Below, one piece after another: positions 25,688-34,137 of a DNA stretch of 39,459 nt. The position numbers and the translations under genes were made by a program. The number at the start of each line of letters is the position of its first letter. The first letter of the stretch is position 1. The stretch is from Chlorobiota bacterium. Lineage in GTDB: Bacteria; Bacteroidota; Bacteroidia; Bacteroidales; JAADJA01. The stretch is taken from positions 1 through 39,459 of the forward strand of contig JAADJA010000107.1 of NCBI GenBank assembly GCA_013151015.1, given 5' to 3'. Under the pieces are notes generated by a model. It was not told where the DNA came from. It searched no databases and saw only the letters and a program-made list of their open reading frames with translations.

Positions 25688-26072
25688 GTACGTAACAGAT
25701 ACAATGGCAATTATCCTTCGGCTTGAAAAAAGGAAATTACCCGGGAAAGTAAAGGAAATCTTTAAAAAAGCTGAAAACAATCAATGTGAAATAGTTATTC
25801 CTGCGATAGTATTTGCTGAAATTGCATATCTATCTGAAAGGGGCAGAATTGATACCAATCTTGAAGAAGTCGGGTCATATCTTAAAAAACACAGAACAAT
25901 ATCCGAGTGTTCCCTAAATCTTAAAACCATTACTATAGCTTTTGACATTGATGACATTCCTGAATTGCATGACAAACTTATTTCAGCATCAGCAATGCAG
26001 CATAATCTAAAAATCATTACGAATGATCCTGATATTCAAAAATCAAAATATGTTAAAGCTATTTGGAAATAA
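25680..26072 (+). CDS. PIN-domain toxin (VapC-like ribonuclease)
   Basis: A PIN-domain endoribonuclease toxin, 130 residues from a TTG start at 25680 that overlaps the antitoxin stop by eight bases. This start gives the normal PIN opening (LNKYVTDTMAII); an earlier TTG at 25653 would add nine unusual residues. The acidic active site is complete: Asp7 in VTDT, Glu47 in FAEIAYL, Asp98 in ELHDKLI and Asp116 in ITNDPDI. Known VapC toxins cleave tRNA or rRNA and are held inactive by the antitoxin, which also represses the promoter. The RNA target here is unknown. Confidence 0.85.
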   Translation: MNKYVTDTMAIILRLEKRKLPGKVKEIFKKAENNQCEIVIPAIVFAEIAYLSERGRIDTNLEEVGSYLKKHRTISECSLNLKTITIAFDIDDIPELHDKLISASAMQHNLKIITNDPDIQKSKYVKAIWK

Positions 26073-26112
26073 CTCAGGATGATTAATAATAGCACAGGAA
26101 TCGTAAAATATT

Positions 26113-26159
26113 AAATATCGGATAATTTTAACGTTGCACATTAAATATATCCGATATTT
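26113..26159. promoter_or_regulatory. Perfect 12-bp dyad, operator candidate for the urea-transporter/M23 gene
   Basis: AAATATCGGATA (26113-26124) is exactly reverse-complementary to TATCCGATATTT (26148-26159), with 23 bases between. The right arm ends just before TATACTTTG (26161-26169), a near match to the -7 box, so a bound dimer or tetramer would cover the -33 region. The start codon is at 26196. The regulator is unknown. Confidence 0.65.
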
Positions 26160-26195
26160 TTATACTTTGCAGATTAAAGTTTCTAAAAATCATCA

Positions 26196-28403
26196 ATGGA
26201 AAAAACACTAAAAAAGATATTCCCCAGTTTTTTGAGCAGTACGCTCAATAGCTATTCACAGATATTTTTCTCGAACGATAAAATATTTGCGAGCATACTG
26301 GTATTGGTGTCTTTTTTTGACCTGAACGCAGGGATCAGTGGCTTGATGGCCGTAATGGCTTCCAATGCTGCCGCCTATCTTATCGGTTTTAACCGCAACA
26401 ACATTATTGCCGGATATTATGGGTTCAACTCCCTTTTGGTTGGGCTTGGGCTGGGGATTTATTACCAAATGAGCCCTATCTTCCTGATGGTCCTTTTGTT
26501 TGCGGCCATATTCACCTTGTTCATAACCATCATGCTCGAAGGTGTGATCGGAAAATATGGCCTTCCCTACCTCAGCATTTCATTCCTTTTGGGCATCTGG
26601 ATGGTCACCTTGGCTTCCCGGCAGTTTTCTGAACTCACCATAAGCGAAAAGGGGATTTATATGTCCAATGAGATTTATTCCATCGGAGGGTATTTTTTTG
26701 TCGGGATTTACAATTGGTTCAATAACCTGAACCTGCACGAATCGGTGGTGATTTATTTCAGGTCGCTGGGGGCGATTTTTTTCCAGTACCATTTATTTGC
26801 GGGCGTCCTCATTGCCATCGGGCTATTGATATACTCACGGATCGCATTCCTGCTTTCCCTGGTCGGGTTTTTCGGGGCTTATCTATTTTACAAGATAGTG
26901 GGCGGAAACCTTTACGAACTAAGTTATGCCTACATCGGCTTTAACTACATACTCACATCCATTGCGATCGGTGGTTTTTTTATCGTTCCGTCCCGCTTTT
27001 CCTTTCTTTGGGTTATTTTCCTTATCCCATTGATTTCGATAACGATTACCAGCACCATTGCCATTTTTGACATGTTCCAGCTTTCCATATTTTCGCTGCC
27101 TTTCAATTTCATCGTTTTGATGTTTTTGTACATCATGAAATTCAGGGAACGTTTTTACCATAACCCAGAAATTGTCAGCTATCAGCAGTTTTCACCTGAG
27201 AAAAACCTCTATTTCCAATTGAACAATAAGGAACGTTTCAATAATTTCAAATACATCCCCGTTGCACTGCCTTTCTGGGGCGAATGGAAAGTAACCCAAG
27301 GACATTATGGCGATATTACCCACCGTGACAAATGGGCCCATGCCTGGGATTTTGAAATTATTGACGATGAGGGCTTAAGTTTTAAAGAAGGGGGAACTGT
27401 GCTGAAAGATTATTTTTGCTACAACAAACCCGTAATTGCCCCTGCCGATGGTTGGGTAGAGGAGGTATTGGACGGCGTAGAAGACAATGACATAGGCGAT
27501 TCGAACCTTGAACAGAATTGGGGGAACACCATCATCCTGAAGATTGGGGAAAAGGTTTATTGCAAAATGAGCCACTTGAAACCAAATTCCTTTAAAGTAA
27601 AAAAAGGGGACACCGTAAAAAAGGGGGACATTCTTGCCGCCTGTGGAAATTCAGGGAGGTCGCCCATTCCGCATATCCATTTCCAGATGCAGGAAACGCC
27701 CTATATTGGTTCTGAAACCCTCAATTATCCAATAGGGAATTATGTACAACACCTTGAAAAAGGATTTGAATTCAAATCTTACGACAAACCCCGGATTACC
27801 GATATGGTCTCCAATATAGAAAAGGACCAAACCCTTTACAAGGCCTATCATTTTGTCCCTGGACAAGTCTTAAAGTTTAGCGTTTCGGGCGGGCAACCGG
27901 GAACCGCAGTAATTGTGAAATGGGAGGTACAAACCGATATTTACAACAACTCCTATTTATATTGCAAAGAAACAAACTCAAAAGCCTGGTTCAAAAACGA
28001 TGGGAGCATTCATTATTTTACCTTATTTGAAGGCGATCGCAGTTCAGTGCTTTTCTACTTCTTCCTTGGGAACTACAAGGTGATAAGTGGATTTTACAAA
28101 GGGATGACGGTAAAGGATGTTTTCCCGATCCATGTGCTGAACAAAAAAGCATGGATTCTTTTGCAGGATTTCATTGCACCGTTTTATATGTTCATGAAAT
28201 CGGAATACCGCATCGAATACGTGAAGATCAAAAAGGATTTTACCGACAGCAAAATTGAACTCAATTCCACGGCACGTGTTAAACGTTATGGAAAAACAAC
28301 AAGGGAAGTGCATTTCAAAATGGAAATCGAGGCAAAGTCTATCCAAATGTTTGAAATCACCGAAGGGAACAAAACAATTGTGGCAAAAAGGATAACGGAT
28401 TAA
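26196..28403 (+). CDS. Urea-transporter-like channel fused to an M23 (LytM) endopeptidase
   Basis: A 735-residue fusion. Residues 1 to about 315 form a polytopic domain of about ten membrane helices resembling the UT urea channel family (SSTLNSYSQIFFSNDKIFAS, AAYLIGFNRNNIIAGYYGFN and YLSISFLLGIWM). After a linker, residues about 355-530 form an M23 peptidase with its zinc ligands in place: His382 and Asp385 in HAWD, His460 in KMSHLKP, and His493 and His495 in PHIHFQ. A beta-rich domain of about 200 residues ends the protein. M23 enzymes cut peptidoglycan cross-bridges or glycyl peptides. The fusion suggests that a small-molecule channel and a cell-wall enzyme act together in the envelope. It begins a three-gene run to 30723. 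Confidence 0.88.
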   Translation: MEKTLKKIFPSFLSSTLNSYSQIFFSNDKIFASILVLVSFFDLNAGISGLMAVMASNAAAYLIGFNRNNIIAGYYGFNSLLVGLGLGIYYQMSPIFLMVLLFAAIFTLFITIMLEGVIGKYGLPYLSISFLLGIWMVTLASRQFSELTISEKGIYMSNEIYSIGGYFFVGIYNWFNNLNLHESVVIYFRSLGAIFFQYHLFAGVLIAIGLLIYSRIAFLLSLVGFFGAYLFYKIVGGNLYELSYAYIGFNYILTSIAIGGFFIVPSRFSFLWVIFLIPLISITITSTIAIFDMFQLSIFSLPFNFIVLMFLYIMKFRERFYHNPEIVSYQQFSPEKNLYFQLNNKERFNNFKYIPVALPFWGEWKVTQGHYGDITHRDKWAHAWDFEIIDDEGLSFKEGGTVLKDYFCYNKPVIAPADGWVEEVLDGVEDNDIGDSNLEQNWGNTIILKIGEKVYCKMSHLKPNSFKVKKGDTVKKGDILAACGNSGRSPIPHIHFQMQETPYIGSETLNYPIGNYVQHLEKGFEFKSYDKPRITDMVSNIEKDQTLYKAYHFVPGQVLKFSVSGGQPGTAVIVKWEVQTDIYNNSYLYCKETNSKAWFKNDGSIHYFTLFEGDRSSVLFYFFLGNYKVISGFYKGMTVKDVFPIHVLNKKAWILLQDFIAPFYMFMKSEYRIEYVKIKKDFTDSKIELNSTARVKRYGKTTREVHFKMEIEAKSIQMFEITEGNKTIVAKRITD

Positions 28404-28462
28404 ACATGAACGAAACGAACAACAATCCTTCGATGGCAATTGCGAAGGGACACCACAAAAAA

Positions 28463-28649
28463 GTCATTGCGAAGAATCCAAAAGTATGCATTGCGCTCAG
28501 CCCTATCGTCAATGCGAAGAACCAAAGGGCAGGCATATGGCAAAGGGGTTCTGTGGCAATCCGTTCATGGTTTGGGCTGCCACTTATAGTAGGCAGATTG
28601 CCCCGGTACTCCCTCCCACGGCCCTTCCTTTTGATGCTCCGCAATGACG
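28463..28649 (+). repeat. Interspersed palindromic element, copy 1
   Basis: An element bounded on the left by GTCATTGCGA-type sequence (28463, with further degenerate CATTGCG copies between 28438 and 28515) and on the right by CGCAATGACG (28640-28649). It contains GGCAGATTGCCCCGG (28592-28606). The last 58 bases match the second copy at 35831-36003 in length and, at both ends, in sequence. The left boundary is uncertain. It lies between the urea-transporter/M23 stop and the signal peptide of the next gene. Confidence 0.8.
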
Positions 28650-30112
28650 TTCGTTACTATAACTGGGCGCACAAGCCAATTATCCTTTCCCTCATATTAT
28701 TCGTTTTTTCATCAAATTTGTTTTCCCAAAACACAAAACCGGATTTCAATACCGTTGACCACCAAACCTACCGTTTTTATTTTTTGGAAAACTGGGATTC
28801 GCTAATCATTACAGGCGAAAAAGCCCTGAAACAGGACATTGATTATTTCTATTTGCGGATGCGGCTCGGGAGGGCGTATTACGAGAAAGATAACTTTTCG
28901 AAATCGGCACAGCATTTTGAAAAGGCATTGGAATACTCTGCCACGAATGCAACAGCCCTTGAATACCTTTACTACAGCTATCTTTTCACCAACCGTGAAC
29001 TGGACGCCAAATTACTGACGAAACAATTCCCGGAATCGCTCAACAAGAAAATCAATCCACCAAAAAACAAAGCCATCGACGAGATTTATTTGGAAACCGG
29101 CCCCACGTCCAGCAACAATATTTCATTGAACAAGAAAGACAACCTAATGGGAAAGGACAGTATTTATGGCGAACACGATTTGAACGACAATAAATATTAT
29201 TTCCATTTGGGCCTCAAAAAAAACATTGGAAAACGGGCTTCTGTTTATGTTGGGTACAGTAAGCTGTCTATTTCGAAGCTAAAGCAAATCCAGGTTTCGG
29301 AACTGGTTAAATCCGGTTACGACACCATCCCGTACAATGGCTGGTATTATGTGGACACGCTTTATTCCAAAGTATATGACCGTTTCGACCATAACTATAA
29401 ACTGTACCAAAATGAGCTGTACCTGAATGCGAACATAGCCCTGGGGAATGGTTTTTTGTTGGTCCCAGCCGCACACCTTGTCCAGGTTCAGTACAATGAA
29501 TTGCACACCCATGTGGACGAAGTGGAATTCTATGCCCAATCTTACGATACTGTCCCCACGACGAAATATGTGCCCCGCTTTCACAGAATCGACACATCCT
29601 TTGTAAATTATGTGGGATGGATGGCGCTCTATAAAAACATTTCGAATTACCGCTTCGGGCTTATGGGCTCCTATTCCGATCTCAACGGAAAAACCCAAGT
29701 CCAGGTGGGCGCCGAAATGGTATGGTTCCCACAAGGAAACCTCGACCTGTATTCCGTGACCAACCTGACCATGGCCATCGAAGACGGGAGAAAAAGGCCG
29801 GTCCTGAAGCAAAAAGTCGGGAGCCACTTGAGCGACAAGCTATGGGGCGAAGCATTGTTTTCGCTTGGAAGCATGATAAATTATACTGAAAGCAATGCTT
29901 TTGTCGTTCATAATTCCGGCGACAAAATTAATTTTAGCATCGGAGCAAACTTAATTTTATCTTTGTCATCAAAAATCGAAGTATCTGTCAGGTACCAATA
30001 TTTTGCGCAAAGCACTTATTGGTACAAATTGTTCAATGACGGTACCATTGCAAACACAACAATCAATTATCAGAATCATCAACTTATTGGAGGATTAAAA
30101 TGGAAACTTTAA
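28634..30112 (+). CDS. TPR-containing outer-membrane beta-barrel protein (YaiO-like)
   Basis: A 492-residue protein from the ATG at 28634. The open frame runs back to 28406, but those 76 codons are the interspersed repeat, and they would put the signal peptide (KPIILSLILFVFSSNLFSQ) far inside, so the shorter start is preferred. After the signal come TPR-like helices (about residues 35-125: YFLENWDSLIITGEKALK, GRAYYEKDNFSKSAQHFEKAL). A long beta-rich region follows, with alternating aromatic strands ending in QNHQLIGGLKWKL, as in outer-membrane barrels. The layout resembles YaiO-type proteins. It overlaps the next TPR gene by 13 bases and follows the urea-transporter/M23 gene closely, so the three probably act together in the envelope. 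Confidence 0.75.
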   Translation: MLRNDVRYYNWAHKPIILSLILFVFSSNLFSQNTKPDFNTVDHQTYRFYFLENWDSLIITGEKALKQDIDYFYLRMRLGRAYYEKDNFSKSAQHFEKALEYSATNATALEYLYYSYLFTNRELDAKLLTKQFPESLNKKINPPKNKAIDEIYLETGPTSSNNISLNKKDNLMGKDSIYGEHDLNDNKYYFHLGLKKNIGKRASVYVGYSKLSISKLKQIQVSELVKSGYDTIPYNGWYYVDTLYSKVYDRFDHNYKLYQNELYLNANIALGNGFLLVPAAHLVQVQYNELHTHVDEVEFYAQSYDTVPTTKYVPRFHRIDTSFVNYVGWMALYKNISNYRFGLMGSYSDLNGKTQVQVGAEMVWFPQGNLDLYSVTNLTMAIEDGRKRPVLKQKVGSHLSDKLWGEALFSLGSMINYTESNAFVVHNSGDKINFSIGANLILSLSSKIEVSVRYQYFAQSTYWYKLFNDGTIANTTINYQNHQLIGGLKWKL

Positions 30113-30723
30113 GAAAATCGATTATTATCGCACTTGCGCTCACAACACTTACGTTTACTGCTTTTTCGCAGGACTACAAAGGCATACAAAATGCCTTTGA
30201 GAAAAGTTATCTGTACGAATACAGTGGCGATTACCCCAAAGCCATCGACGAATTAAAGGAAGTTTATGACGAAACCTCCTATGAAGTCAACCTCCGTTTG
30301 GGATGGCTGACCTATATGGCCGGTTTTTTTACGGAATCGGCTGCCTATTACCAAAAAGCCATCGACCTGAAACCTTTGTCCATTGAAGCAAAATTTGGTT
30401 TCACTTATCCCGCTTCGGCACTTGGAAACTGGGAACAGGTAAAAAACAGCTACAAGGAAATCCTGAAGATTGACCCACAGAATTCTTCTGCCAATTACAA
30501 GCTGGGGTCCATTTATTATGGAAATGAAGATTTCACCACCGCCCTTAAATATTTTGAAAAAATCGTGAACCTGTACCCCTTTGATTATGACGGTTTGCTA
30601 ATGTATGCCTGGACCAACCTGAAACTGGGCAAATTCCGGGAAGCCGAAGTGCTTTTCAACAAAGTGCTGATGAACCGGCCCAGCGACAAATCGGCCATTG
30701 AGGGGCTGGGGCTGATTAAATAA
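30100..30723 (+). CDS. Exported TPR protein
   Basis: A 207-residue protein with a signal peptide (SIIIALALTTLTFTAFSQ) and four or five tetratricopeptide repeats (EYSGDYPKAIDELKEVY, GFFTESAAYYQKAIDLKP, GNWEQVKNSYKEILKIDPQN, EDFTTALKYFEKIVNLYP, GKFREAEVLFNKVLMNRP). Such repeats bind partner proteins. The start overlaps the barrel gene by 13 bases, so the two are translationally coupled. It is probably the periplasmic partner of the barrel. Confidence 0.88.
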   Translation: METLRKSIIIALALTTLTFTAFSQDYKGIQNAFEKSYLYEYSGDYPKAIDELKEVYDETSYEVNLRLGWLTYMAGFFTESAAYYQKAIDLKPLSIEAKFGFTYPASALGNWEQVKNSYKEILKIDPQNSSANYKLGSIYYGNEDFTTALKYFEKIVNLYPFDYDGLLMYAWTNLKLGKFREAEVLFNKVLMNRPSDKSAIEGLGLIK

Positions 30724-31006
30724 TATATTGATGCGGAACAGGCCTTAAGGGATAAACTTCGCAAAACATTATGCGAACTGTTTTGCCCTGCACGTCCATC
30801 TAAGCAAAGATACGGACAGGCCGCTTTATTTTGTGGGGGCATAATGGCTTTAATCAGCTTTTGCTTTGCAAAATTTATCCGTTAAGGGCTTGTTAAGTTC
30901 CAACATATTTTGTGCTGCTTTTTCCAACAGGTTTTAGGTTTTCATAAAACCAAAAGCATACTTGGTGTTTTTTTATATATCTTGCACATTATTAAGCGTA
31001 CAGCAA
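30724..31006. other. Intergenic region before the hybrid sensor gene
   Basis: A 283-base gap. A GCAAAAC/GTTTTGC stem (30761-30767, 30780-30786) is present but has no T-run. No gene is supported. The promoter of the sensor gene must lie here; TATCTTG at 30978-30984 is only a near match. Confidence 0.4.
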
Positions 31007-33946
31007 ATGAGAAAACTCTCCAGGCCATATCGACTTATTATTGTTGTCCCTTTCCTTTTTGTGTTTTCATCTTATTGCCAGTTTCCCACCCATACCGATT
31101 CTCTTTTAACAGAACTGGGCAAAGCCAGCGAGGATTCATCCAAAATAAAAATCCTCTCGAAACTATTTTGGGCTTACCAGAGGGCAAAGCCCGACACAGC
31201 ATTAATACTGGCAAAACAGTCGTTAAAACTTGCACAAACAAATAATTACATTAGTGATATTGCCGAATCAATACGCAATATTGGCATCATCAATAAAGCA
31301 AAAGGCAACTATCAAGCGGCACTACGTTTATTCGAAGAATCAAAACATAATTTCGTCGAACTATGTGATACTGGTGGGATATATGCCTGCCTCACCGATA
31401 TGGGGGATGTGTATTATAAACAAAATAATTTCCCACTTGCAGTAGATCATTATTATAAAGCGATGGAACTTGTTTTATTGTTTGAAGACAAAGAATCATT
31501 GGGACGTATATACCATAAACTCGGTGGGATTTATTATAAACAAAAGCAATACGATAAAGCTTTGAAATATCATCAAAAATCCTTGGAAATCAACCTTGAG
31601 GCAGGGTTTAAGCTTGGGTTGTCAGTAAATTACAACAACATTGGCAATGCTTACTTAGAAATGAACCAGTATTCCAAAGCCAAGGAGAATTACCTTAAAT
31701 CGCTCGAAATAAAAAAGGGGATCAATGATAAAAGGGGAATTGCCAGTACTTTAAACAACATTGGATTAATTTATATCCAAGAAAAAAACTTTCAAAAAGC
31801 AATAGATTATCACACCCGGGCATTGGATGGATACAAGGAATTAAATAACAAACCGGGCATAGCCATGTGCATGTGCAATCTGGGGAATGATTATTTAGAA
31901 GCAAATAACTTACCCATTGCCATTGAATTTGCCCAAAACAGTTTAAAGCTATCAGAAGATATAAATTCATTGCAACTGCAAAAAAAAAATTACTGGACAT
32001 TGTCAGAAGCTTATGCAGGTCAAAAGCAATTCAAGAAGTCCAGGGAACACCTCAAACTTTATCTGGTATTTAATGACAGCCTTATGAGCATCGAAACGGT
32101 AAGGGAGATTGCCGAAATGGAATCAAAATATGAAATGGAGAAAAAGGAGAAAGAAATTACCTTGCTAAACTCCGAAAAAGAAAAACAAAGTTTGCAGATC
32201 CAAAAACAAGATTTACAAAGAAACCTTATGTTCGGGATAATTTTACTCGTGCTCAGTATTTTGATATTCTTGTATTGGATATTCAGAAACAAGCAGAAGC
32301 TCAATAAAAAATTAGAAGAGCTTAATTTGACCAAGTCCCGTTTTTTTGCAAATATCTCCCACGAATTCCGCACACCCTTGGCCCTTCTCCTTGGCCCGCT
32401 TGAGAAACTTTTGAAAACCCCCGGCCAGGAAGAAAAAGAAATGATAAACATGATGCACCGCAATGCAACACGTTTATTGTTCCTCGACAACCAATTACTT
32501 GACTTGGCCAAACTTGAATCAGGTAAACTAAAACTGGAAGTAAGCAAATCGGAAATCAACCAAGCTTTGAAGGGGATGGCAATGTCGTTCAAATCAATGG
32601 CCGAAAAAAAGGGGATCGACTTTATATGTAGATTCCCGGAACAGGAAATCCCTGCTTATTTCGATCATGAAAAACTTGAAAAGATTGTTTACAACCTGCT
32701 TTCCAATGCCCTAAAGTTCACACCTGAAAACGGCAAGGTCATTTTTGAGCTTTCGTCATGCCCCTACAAAAGCAACAAAGAAATACCGTCAAGTTTCAAA
32801 AAAGTGCCCGGTAGATTAATTTGCATAAAAGTAAGCGACACAGGCCCGGGAATAGCCAAAGGGCACCTTGCCCATATTTTCGACAGGTTTTACCAGGCCG
32901 ATTCCGGCACAAGCAGGAAATTTGAAGGGACAGGCCTGGGGCTGTCCTTGTCAAAAGAACTGATAGACTTGCACCATGGGAAAATCATTGTTGAGAGCGA
33001 ACCCGGAAAAGGGAGTGTTTTCACGGTTTACCTTCCTATCGACAAAACAGCATTCAATGCAAATGAAATTATCAAGGGCAAAAAAGAACCTTCACGAACA
33101 TCGGCAATTACCGCCAACATGGAAACCGAAAACATTTTAGGCACGAAACAGATAAATGAGCCCTCCATTTCATCTGTTAAAAGAGAAGAGTCGCTGCAAT
33201 TGTTGATCGTGGAAGACAATTCAGACATGCGTTCTTATATCCGAGACTGCTTTGATGCGAAATTCACTATTTATGAGGCCGTGGACGGTGAGGACGGTTT
33301 CCTTAAAGCCACAAGCAAAATACCCGACATTGTAATTAGCGATCTGATGATGCCAAAAATGGACGGTATTGAATTGTGCAGGAAGCTCAAAACCGATGAA
33401 AGGAGCAGCCATATCCCTGTTGTCCTCCTTACCGCCTTGTCATCGGTAGAAGACAAAATACAAGGGTTGGAAACCGGTGCCGACGACTACATGGCCAAGC
33501 CCTTTAACCGCCAGGAACTTTTGATAAGGGTGCAAAACCTCATCAGGCAAAGGAAAATGCTTAGGGAACGATTTGGCAAAGAGATAAAAATAGAGGCGAA
33601 AGATATTACCGTCACATCGGCCGATGAAAAGTTCCTGAACGGGCTTATTTCTTTCATCGAAAAAAATATTTCAGACCCTGACCTGAACGTAGATTCCCTT
33701 ATTGGCGAAATCCACCTGAGCCGATCACAACTGCACAGGAAGCTAAAAGCCCTTACCGATTTGTCCACAACGGAATTTATCAGAAACATAAGGCTGAAAA
33801 GGGCAGCAAATCTACTGGAACAACATCCCGGCACTATTGCCGAAACCGTTTATGCCGTTGGCTTCAGCAGTCTTTCCTATTTTACGAAATGTTTCCAGAA
33901 ACAGTTTGGGATCAGCCCAAAAGAATTTGTTCAAAAATCAATTTAA
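31007..33946 (+). CDS. Hybrid two-component regulator: TPR sensor, histidine kinase, receiver, AraC-type DNA-binding domain
   Basis: A 979-residue one-protein signalling system; the ATG at 31007 gives a signal peptide (LIIVVPFLFVFSSYCQ). A periplasmic array of about seven tetratricopeptide repeats (about 50-370) and a coiled coil precede one membrane helix (about 407-427, GIILLVLSILIFLYWIF). The cytoplasmic part has the phospho-accepting His452 in SHEFRTPLALL, an HATPase with NLLSNALKFT and GTGLGLSLSK, a receiver with Asp779 in VISDLMMPKMDG and the phosphosite lysine in AKPFN, and a C-terminal AraC helix-turn-helix pair (about 873-979). Unlike polysaccharide-utilisation hybrids, it lacks Reg_prop propellers. 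Direct repeats upstream of the next gene are its likely target. Confidence 0.93.
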   Translation: MRKLSRPYRLIIVVPFLFVFSSYCQFPTHTDSLLTELGKASEDSSKIKILSKLFWAYQRAKPDTALILAKQSLKLAQTNNYISDIAESIRNIGIINKAKGNYQAALRLFEESKHNFVELCDTGGIYACLTDMGDVYYKQNNFPLAVDHYYKAMELVLLFEDKESLGRIYHKLGGIYYKQKQYDKALKYHQKSLEINLEAGFKLGLSVNYNNIGNAYLEMNQYSKAKENYLKSLEIKKGINDKRGIASTLNNIGLIYIQEKNFQKAIDYHTRALDGYKELNNKPGIAMCMCNLGNDYLEANNLPIAIEFAQNSLKLSEDINSLQLQKKNYWTLSEAYAGQKQFKKSREHLKLYLVFNDSLMSIETVREIAEMESKYEMEKKEKEITLLNSEKEKQSLQIQKQDLQRNLMFGIILLVLSILIFLYWIFRNKQKLNKKLEELNLTKSRFFANISHEFRTPLALLLGPLEKLLKTPGQEEKEMINMMHRNATRLLFLDNQLLDLAKLESGKLKLEVSKSEINQALKGMAMSFKSMAEKKGIDFICRFPEQEIPAYFDHEKLEKIVYNLLSNALKFTPENGKVIFELSSCPYKSNKEIPSSFKKVPGRLICIKVSDTGPGIAKGHLAHIFDRFYQADSGTSRKFEGTGLGLSLSKELIDLHHGKIIVESEPGKGSVFTVYLPIDKTAFNANEIIKGKKEPSRTSAITANMETENILGTKQINEPSISSVKREESLQLLIVEDNSDMRSYIRDCFDAKFTIYEAVDGEDGFLKATSKIPDIVISDLMMPKMDGIELCRKLKTDERSSHIPVVLLTALSSVEDKIQGLETGADDYMAKPFNRQELLIRVQNLIRQRKMLRERFGKEIKIEAKDITVTSADEKFLNGLISFIEKNISDPDLNVDSLIGEIHLSRSQLHRKLKALTDLSTTEFIRNIRLKRAANLLEQHPGTIAETVYAVGFSSLSYFTKCFQKQFGISPKEFVQKSI

Positions 33947-33970
33947 CCCTGTATTAAACCAAAGAAATCA

Positions 33971-34015
33971 ATTCGCCCAGTGACGATCAAACAAGCTATT
34001 AGTCACGGGGCGAAT
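33971..34015. other. Large imperfect dyad downstream of the hybrid regulator
   Basis: ATTCGCCC-A-GTGAC (33971-33984) pairs with GTCAC-G-GGGCGAAT (34002-34015): 13 base pairs and one A/G mismatch around a 17-base loop. No T-run follows. It may end transcription of the regulator gene, or act in control of the fibre gene. Confidence 0.6.
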
Positions 34016-34024
34016 AGGTATAAA

Positions 34025-34057
34025 TGCAACATTTGTATCAAAGATTGCAACATTTGT
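34025..34057 (+). promoter_or_regulatory. Two 12-bp direct repeats spaced 21 bp, AraC-type operator candidate
   Basis: TGCAACATTTGT occurs exactly at 34025-34036 and again at 34046-34057, a 21-bp step or two helical turns on the same face. AraC-family dimers typically bind direct repeats with this step. The pair lies just upstream of the -33 region of the fibre-gene promoter and just after the AraC-type hybrid gene. Confidence 0.75.
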
Positions 34058-34059
34058 GC

Positions 34060-34091
34060 TTTCAAAACACCTGTCCCTCAATGTACTTTTG
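34060..34091 (+). promoter_or_regulatory. Promoter of the S74 fibre gene
   Basis: TTTC (34060-34063), 20 bases, TACTTTTG (34084-34091). The -7 box is a full match, and the -33 box has one mismatch, as expected for an activator-dependent promoter. The start codon is at 34138. Confidence 0.6.
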
Positions 34092-34137
34092 ACAAATTAC
34101 TTTTTTTTAAATTTCAAAATCAAAAAAAACATCCAAT

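Noticed and set aside
25466-26072. The two small genes as part of the PqqD/ATP-grasp pathway
   Set aside because: They match an antitoxin and a PIN toxin with a full acidic active site, and they have their own promoter and a different base composition.
28406-28633. The upstream extension of the barrel gene as real N-terminal coding sequence
   Set aside because: It is mostly the interspersed repeat in translation, and it would place a good signal peptide about 90 residues inside the protein.
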